The position numbers and the translations under genes are program-made. From Microbacteriaceae bacterium (GTDB taxonomy: Bacteria; Actinomycetota; Actinomycetes; Actinomycetales; Microbacteriaceae), in the NCBI GenBank assembly GCA_022701925.1, contig JAKONM010000221.1, forward strand, positions 1 to 17,136: a stretch of 17,136 bases of DNA, given 5' to 3'. Under the pieces are notes generated by a model. It was not told where the DNA came from and ran no database searches. It worked only from the letters and a program-made list of their open reading frames with translations. Below, piece after piece: positions 15,072 through 17,136 of the stretch (the stretch's first letter is position 1; each line of letters starts with the position of its first letter).

Positions 15072-15173
15072 GCGAAGGGGAGTATCCCGACACCGCACGT
15101 CCGTCAGCACGATCCGCGCCGTCAGCGGATCCGGGTGTGGGGCGCCCGACCGCGGGCGGGGAGAGACGTTCGC
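15072..15173 (+). ncRNA. yybP-ykoY manganese riboswitch upstream of terC
   Basis: The leader contains the hallmark GCGAAGGGGAGTA (15072-15084), with 3' partner GAGACGTTCGC (15163-15173). P1 pairs GCGAA with TTCGC plus one G-C beyond a mismatch. Inside, CCCGACACC (15086-15094) pairs with GGTGTGGGG (15134-15142) with one mismatch, GATCCGC pairs with GCGGATC (15111-15117/15125-15131), and CGCCCG pairs with CGGGCG (15143-15148/15153-15158). This class binds Mn2+ and commonly precedes terC/alx and Mn exporters, which is exactly the context here. The aptamer ends 17 nt before the AAGGAG ribosome site of terC, suggesting control of translation or of a small intervening fold. Confidence 0.85.
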
Positions 15174-15200
15174 CGTCCCGCCCTGCCTGCAAGGAGCCCC

Positions 15201-16304
15201 GTGCCCGAGATCCCCGTGCTGTTCCAGGTGGTGTCGCTCGCCGCGATCGTCCTGATCCTGGTCGCCGACATCGTCCTGGCCTACCGCCGACCCCACGTGC
15301 CGTCCACCCGGGAGTCGACCCTGTGGGTCGTCTTCTACGTGGTGCTGGCGCTGATCTTCGCCGGCGTGCTGTTCTTCGTCGCCGGCGCGACGGTCGCCAC
15401 CGAGTTCGTCGCCGGCTGGCTGACCGAGTACTCGCTGTCGATCGACAACCTGTTCGTCTTCATCGTGATCATGGCGGGCTTCGCCGTGCCGAAGACGCGG
15501 CAGCAGGAGGTGCTGATGATCGGCATCATCCTGGCGCTGATCTTCCGCGGCATCTTCATCCTGATCGGCGCGCAGCTGATCGAGAACTTCAGCTGGATCT
15601 TCTACCTGTTCGGCGCCTTCCTGATCTACACCGCCATCACGCAGGCCTTCGGCGGCGACCACGGCGACGCGACCGACACGGCGCTGATCCGCTTCGCGAA
15701 GCGACGCCTGTCCGTGACGGACGAGTACGACGGCGGCAAGCTGCGCACGACGGTGAACGGCAAGAAGATGTTCACGCCGATCCTGATCGTGCTGATCGCC
15801 ATCGGCGCCACCGACGTGCTATTCGCGCTCGACTCGATCCCGGCCATATTCGGCATCACGAGCAGCCCGTTCATCGTCTACACGGCCAACATCTTCGCCC
15901 TGATGAGGCTGCGCCAGCTCTACTTCCTGCTGGGCGACCTGGTCGAGCGCCTGAAGTACCTGAAGTACGGGATCGCCTTCATCCTGGCGTTCATCGGCGT
16001 GAAGCTGATCCTGCACGCGCTGCACGAGAACGAGCTGCCGTTCCTGAACGGCGGCGAGCACATCACCGCCGTGCCCGAGATCGGCACCGGCCTGTCGCTG
16101 ATCGTCATCGTGGTGTCCATGGCGGTCGCCACCGTCGCCAGCCTGATCAGCATCAAGCGCGACCCGAACGCCTCCATCAAGGACGCGGTCGCGGCCCACG
16201 GGGCCGTGGACGAGGACCAGGACGGCACCGAGGTGCCGCGCGACGAGGCCGCCGCCCGCCAGACGGACCGCGGCGGCACGGCCCGCACCGCGAAGCGGGA
16301 CTGA
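15201..16304 (+). CDS. TerC/Alx-family integral membrane protein, probable manganese exporter
   Basis: A 367-residue polytopic membrane protein of the TerC family. It contains the paired acidic membrane motifs EYSLSIDNLFVF (76-87) and GATDVLFALDSIPAIFGIT (202-220, with D205 and D211), plus the ALMRLRQLYFLL and LKYLKYGIAFILAFIGVKLILHA segments characteristic of the family. Members such as Alx and MeeF/YceF are linked to Mn2+ export, including metalation of exported enzymes. The Mn2+ riboswitch in its leader supports that role strongly. The cytoplasmic C terminus (about 315-367) is charged and apparently disordered. GTG at 15201 is chosen because AAGGAG ends 4 nt upstream and homologues start there. 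Confidence 0.92.
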   Translation: MPEIPVLFQVVSLAAIVLILVADIVLAYRRPHVPSTRESTLWVVFYVVLALIFAGVLFFVAGATVATEFVAGWLTEYSLSIDNLFVFIVIMAGFAVPKTRQQEVLMIGIILALIFRGIFILIGAQLIENFSWIFYLFGAFLIYTAITQAFGGDHGDATDTALIRFAKRRLSVTDEYDGGKLRTTVNGKKMFTPILIVLIAIGATDVLFALDSIPAIFGITSSPFIVYTANIFALMRLRQLYFLLGDLVERLKYLKYGIAFILAFIGVKLILHALHENELPFLNGGEHITAVPEIGTGLSLIVIVVSMAVATVASLISIKRDPNASIKDAVAAHGAVDEDQDGTEVPRDEAAARQTDRGGTARTAKRD

Positions 16305-16337
16305 GCGACCGGCCCGGGACGCACCCGGGCTGTCGCT
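16304..16337 (+). terminator. Strong terminator hairpin after terC
   Basis: AGCGAC (16304-16309) pairs with GTCGCT (16332-16337), and inside it GCCCGGG (16312-16318) pairs with CCCGGGC (16324-16330) around a 5-nt loop. The base starts at the last base of the terC stop codon. There is no T-tract, as with the other hairpins here. Confidence 0.75.
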
Positions 16338-16353
16338 CGCGCCGCAGCACGCC

Positions 16354-16359
16354 TACCAT
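16354..16359 (+). promoter_or_regulatory. Likely -10 box of a leaderless transcript
   Basis: TACCAT fits TANNNT and ends 6 nt before the GTG at 16366. Only GAGG lies next to the start (16361-16364), too close to serve as a ribosome site, which supports leaderless expression. Confidence 0.55.
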
Positions 16360-16365
16360 CGAGGC

Positions 16366-16839
16366 GTGCTGCGGCGCTTCGTCCTCCGTCTGCGTCGGTC
16401 CGGCGCGCTGCAGCGGCGCCGGGAGGAGCACCACCTGCTCGGCTTCGGCCGCACCGACCGCCCGGCCGAGGTGAAGCTGCCCCGGCACCCGGAGCAGCTG
16501 CTGCGCGCCGACTCGTGGCGGCGGCTGTCGCAGCTGGCCGACCAGCGCATCCGTGCTCACCGGGGCGAGCGGCTCTCGGTGGGCGAGATGGTCGAGACGG
16601 TCAGCCACGAGGTCGAGGACGCCGTGGCCGGCCAGTCGATGGAGGCGTCGCTGGACCAGTGGCGCGCGTGGGCGGCGGCCACCGAGACGCCGTGGCCGCT
16701 CGGCTTCCACGAGCAGCTGCTGGGCGCGCAGCACGCCGGCGTCGACGACGTCGAGATCGCGCTGCACGTGCAGACCGACCTGATCGCGCTGGTGCCGCAG
16801 CTGGTCGCCGTGCGCCTCAGCGAGAACCGCCCGCAGTAG
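16366..16839 (+). CDS. Unknown soluble protein, 157 residues
   Basis: I do not recognise a family. The protein is hydrophilic with no membrane segment or signal peptide. The N terminus is very basic (many Arg in residues 3-20, then HHLLGFGRTDRP). The middle looks helical and acidic (VGEMVETVSHEVEDAVAG), and the end is DVEIALHVQTDLIALVPQLVAVRLSEN. Codon use matches neighbouring real genes, and the start fits the leaderless promoter at 16354-16359. The terC terminator separates it from terC, so it is its own unit. The stop is TAG at 16837. Confidence 0.65.
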   Translation: MLRRFVLRLRRSGALQRRREEHHLLGFGRTDRPAEVKLPRHPEQLLRADSWRRLSQLADQRIRAHRGERLSVGEMVETVSHEVEDAVAGQSMEASLDQWRAWAAATETPWPLGFHEQLLGAQHAGVDDVEIALHVQTDLIALVPQLVAVRLSENRPQ

Positions 16840-16867
16840 GCCCCCGGCGGGGCGGTTCGCCCGCGCA

Positions 16868-16893
16868 CCTGCGGCGGGACTGCGGGCCGCAGG
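16868..16893. terminator. Hairpin after the unknown gene
   Basis: CCTGCGGC (16868-16875) and GCCGCAGG (16886-16893) form a perfect 8-bp stem with a 10-nt loop, 29 nt past the stop at 16839. It may terminate the 16366 gene. Confidence 0.4.
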
Positions 16894-16946
16894 CGCACGG
16901 GACACCCGCCATCGGGAGCGGGTCGGGCGCGGGGCGGCGCCGCATC

Positions 16947-17126
16947 CCTGATGCCGGTGCCGAAGGCGATGGAGCAGGCCGACCCGGGCGGGGTGATCCG
17001 CACGAACCGCATGCCGCCGCCGGGCGACCGGTCGTGGTCCACGACCCGGCCCAGCGACGAGCAGAAGGCCTTCGCCCGGTCGACGTCGGTGACCGGCAGC
17101 ACGATCAGCCCGACGCGCAGGTCCAT
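16947..17126 (-). pseudogene. VOC/glyoxalase-like protein, N-terminal half only
   Basis: From ATG at 17126 (or GTG at 17135, at the window edge) the frame reads a typical VOC/bleomycin-resistance N terminus: LRVGLIVLPVTDVDRAKAFCSSLG (3-26), VDHDRSPGGGMRFVRITPPGSACSIAFGTGI (29-59). Full proteins are about 120-140 residues, and the second beta-alpha-beta-beta-beta module (LQLVV-D-I...AA--L---G) should follow. Instead, after about residue 60 the sequence becomes unrelated Pro/Arg-rich translation in all three frames and runs antisense into the 16366 gene. The frame merely stays open by GC bias. Tyr, usual in the AFYxxLG motif, is Cys here. It is most likely a decayed or truncated remnant; its start could lie beyond the window. 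Confidence 0.65.
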
Positions 17127-17136
17127 GCGCCGCACG

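Noticed and set aside
1..17136. CRISPR array, insertion sequence, prophage or tRNA
   Set aside because: No spaced direct repeats, transposase or integrase motifs, or tRNA-like cloverleaf were seen on either strand.

Overview
The window is a very GC-rich bacterial chromosome segment. Third codon positions are almost all G/C, GTG starts are common, and several genes have TANNNT -10 boxes about 6 nt before the start. This points to an actinomycete-type organism (Actinomycetota, possibly a Thermoleophilia/Patulibacter-like lineage; the rank below phylum is a guess). I see no mobile elements, CRISPR arrays, tRNAs or rRNAs.

Layout. 1-1038 (-): 5' part of a Kup potassium transporter, divergent from an Ohr/OsmC peroxide-resistance gene (1203-1628, +). 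1745-4021 (+): a large GH13 trehalose-synthase/amylase-like enzyme, ending at a perfect 14-bp terminator hairpin. 4119-6172 (-): a translationally coupled pair whose products match MesX (DUF1852) and MesD, a short 'core-MetE' methionine synthase. Divergent from it, 6281-7222 (+): a full-length LysR regulator frame interrupted by a single in-frame TAG. 7317-9955 (+): a coupled pair, MetY-type O-acetylhomoserine sulfhydrylase and an LLM-class flavin monooxygenase of the NtaA/SnaA/DszA type. 10035-10967 (+): an HSL-family alpha/beta hydrolase. 11028-12751 (+): coupled sufS-sufU, preceded by a possible leaderless 7-codon upstream ORF. 13019-14275 (+): acyltransferase-3-like membrane protein, convergent with an unknown small membrane protein (14328-14894, -). 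15072-16304 (+): a manganese (yybP-ykoY) riboswitch followed by a TerC-family membrane protein, with a strong terminator. 16366-16839 (+): an unknown cytoplasmic protein with a leaderless-type promoter. 16947-17126 (-): the N-terminal half of a VOC/glyoxalase-like protein that appears truncated.

How it works together. The centre (about 4.1-12.75 kb) is a sulfur block. MetY can make homocysteine from O-acetylhomoserine and sulfide, MesD/MesX can methylate homocysteine without folate or B12, the flavin monooxygenase may release sulfur from (or oxidise) organosulfur compounds, and SufS/SufU move cysteine sulfur to Fe-S clusters. The LysR frame between the mesXD and metY arms is the obvious regulator but carries a nonsense codon. 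The combination of MesX/MesD with MetY and an O2-dependent flavin monooxygenase is the most interesting system here.
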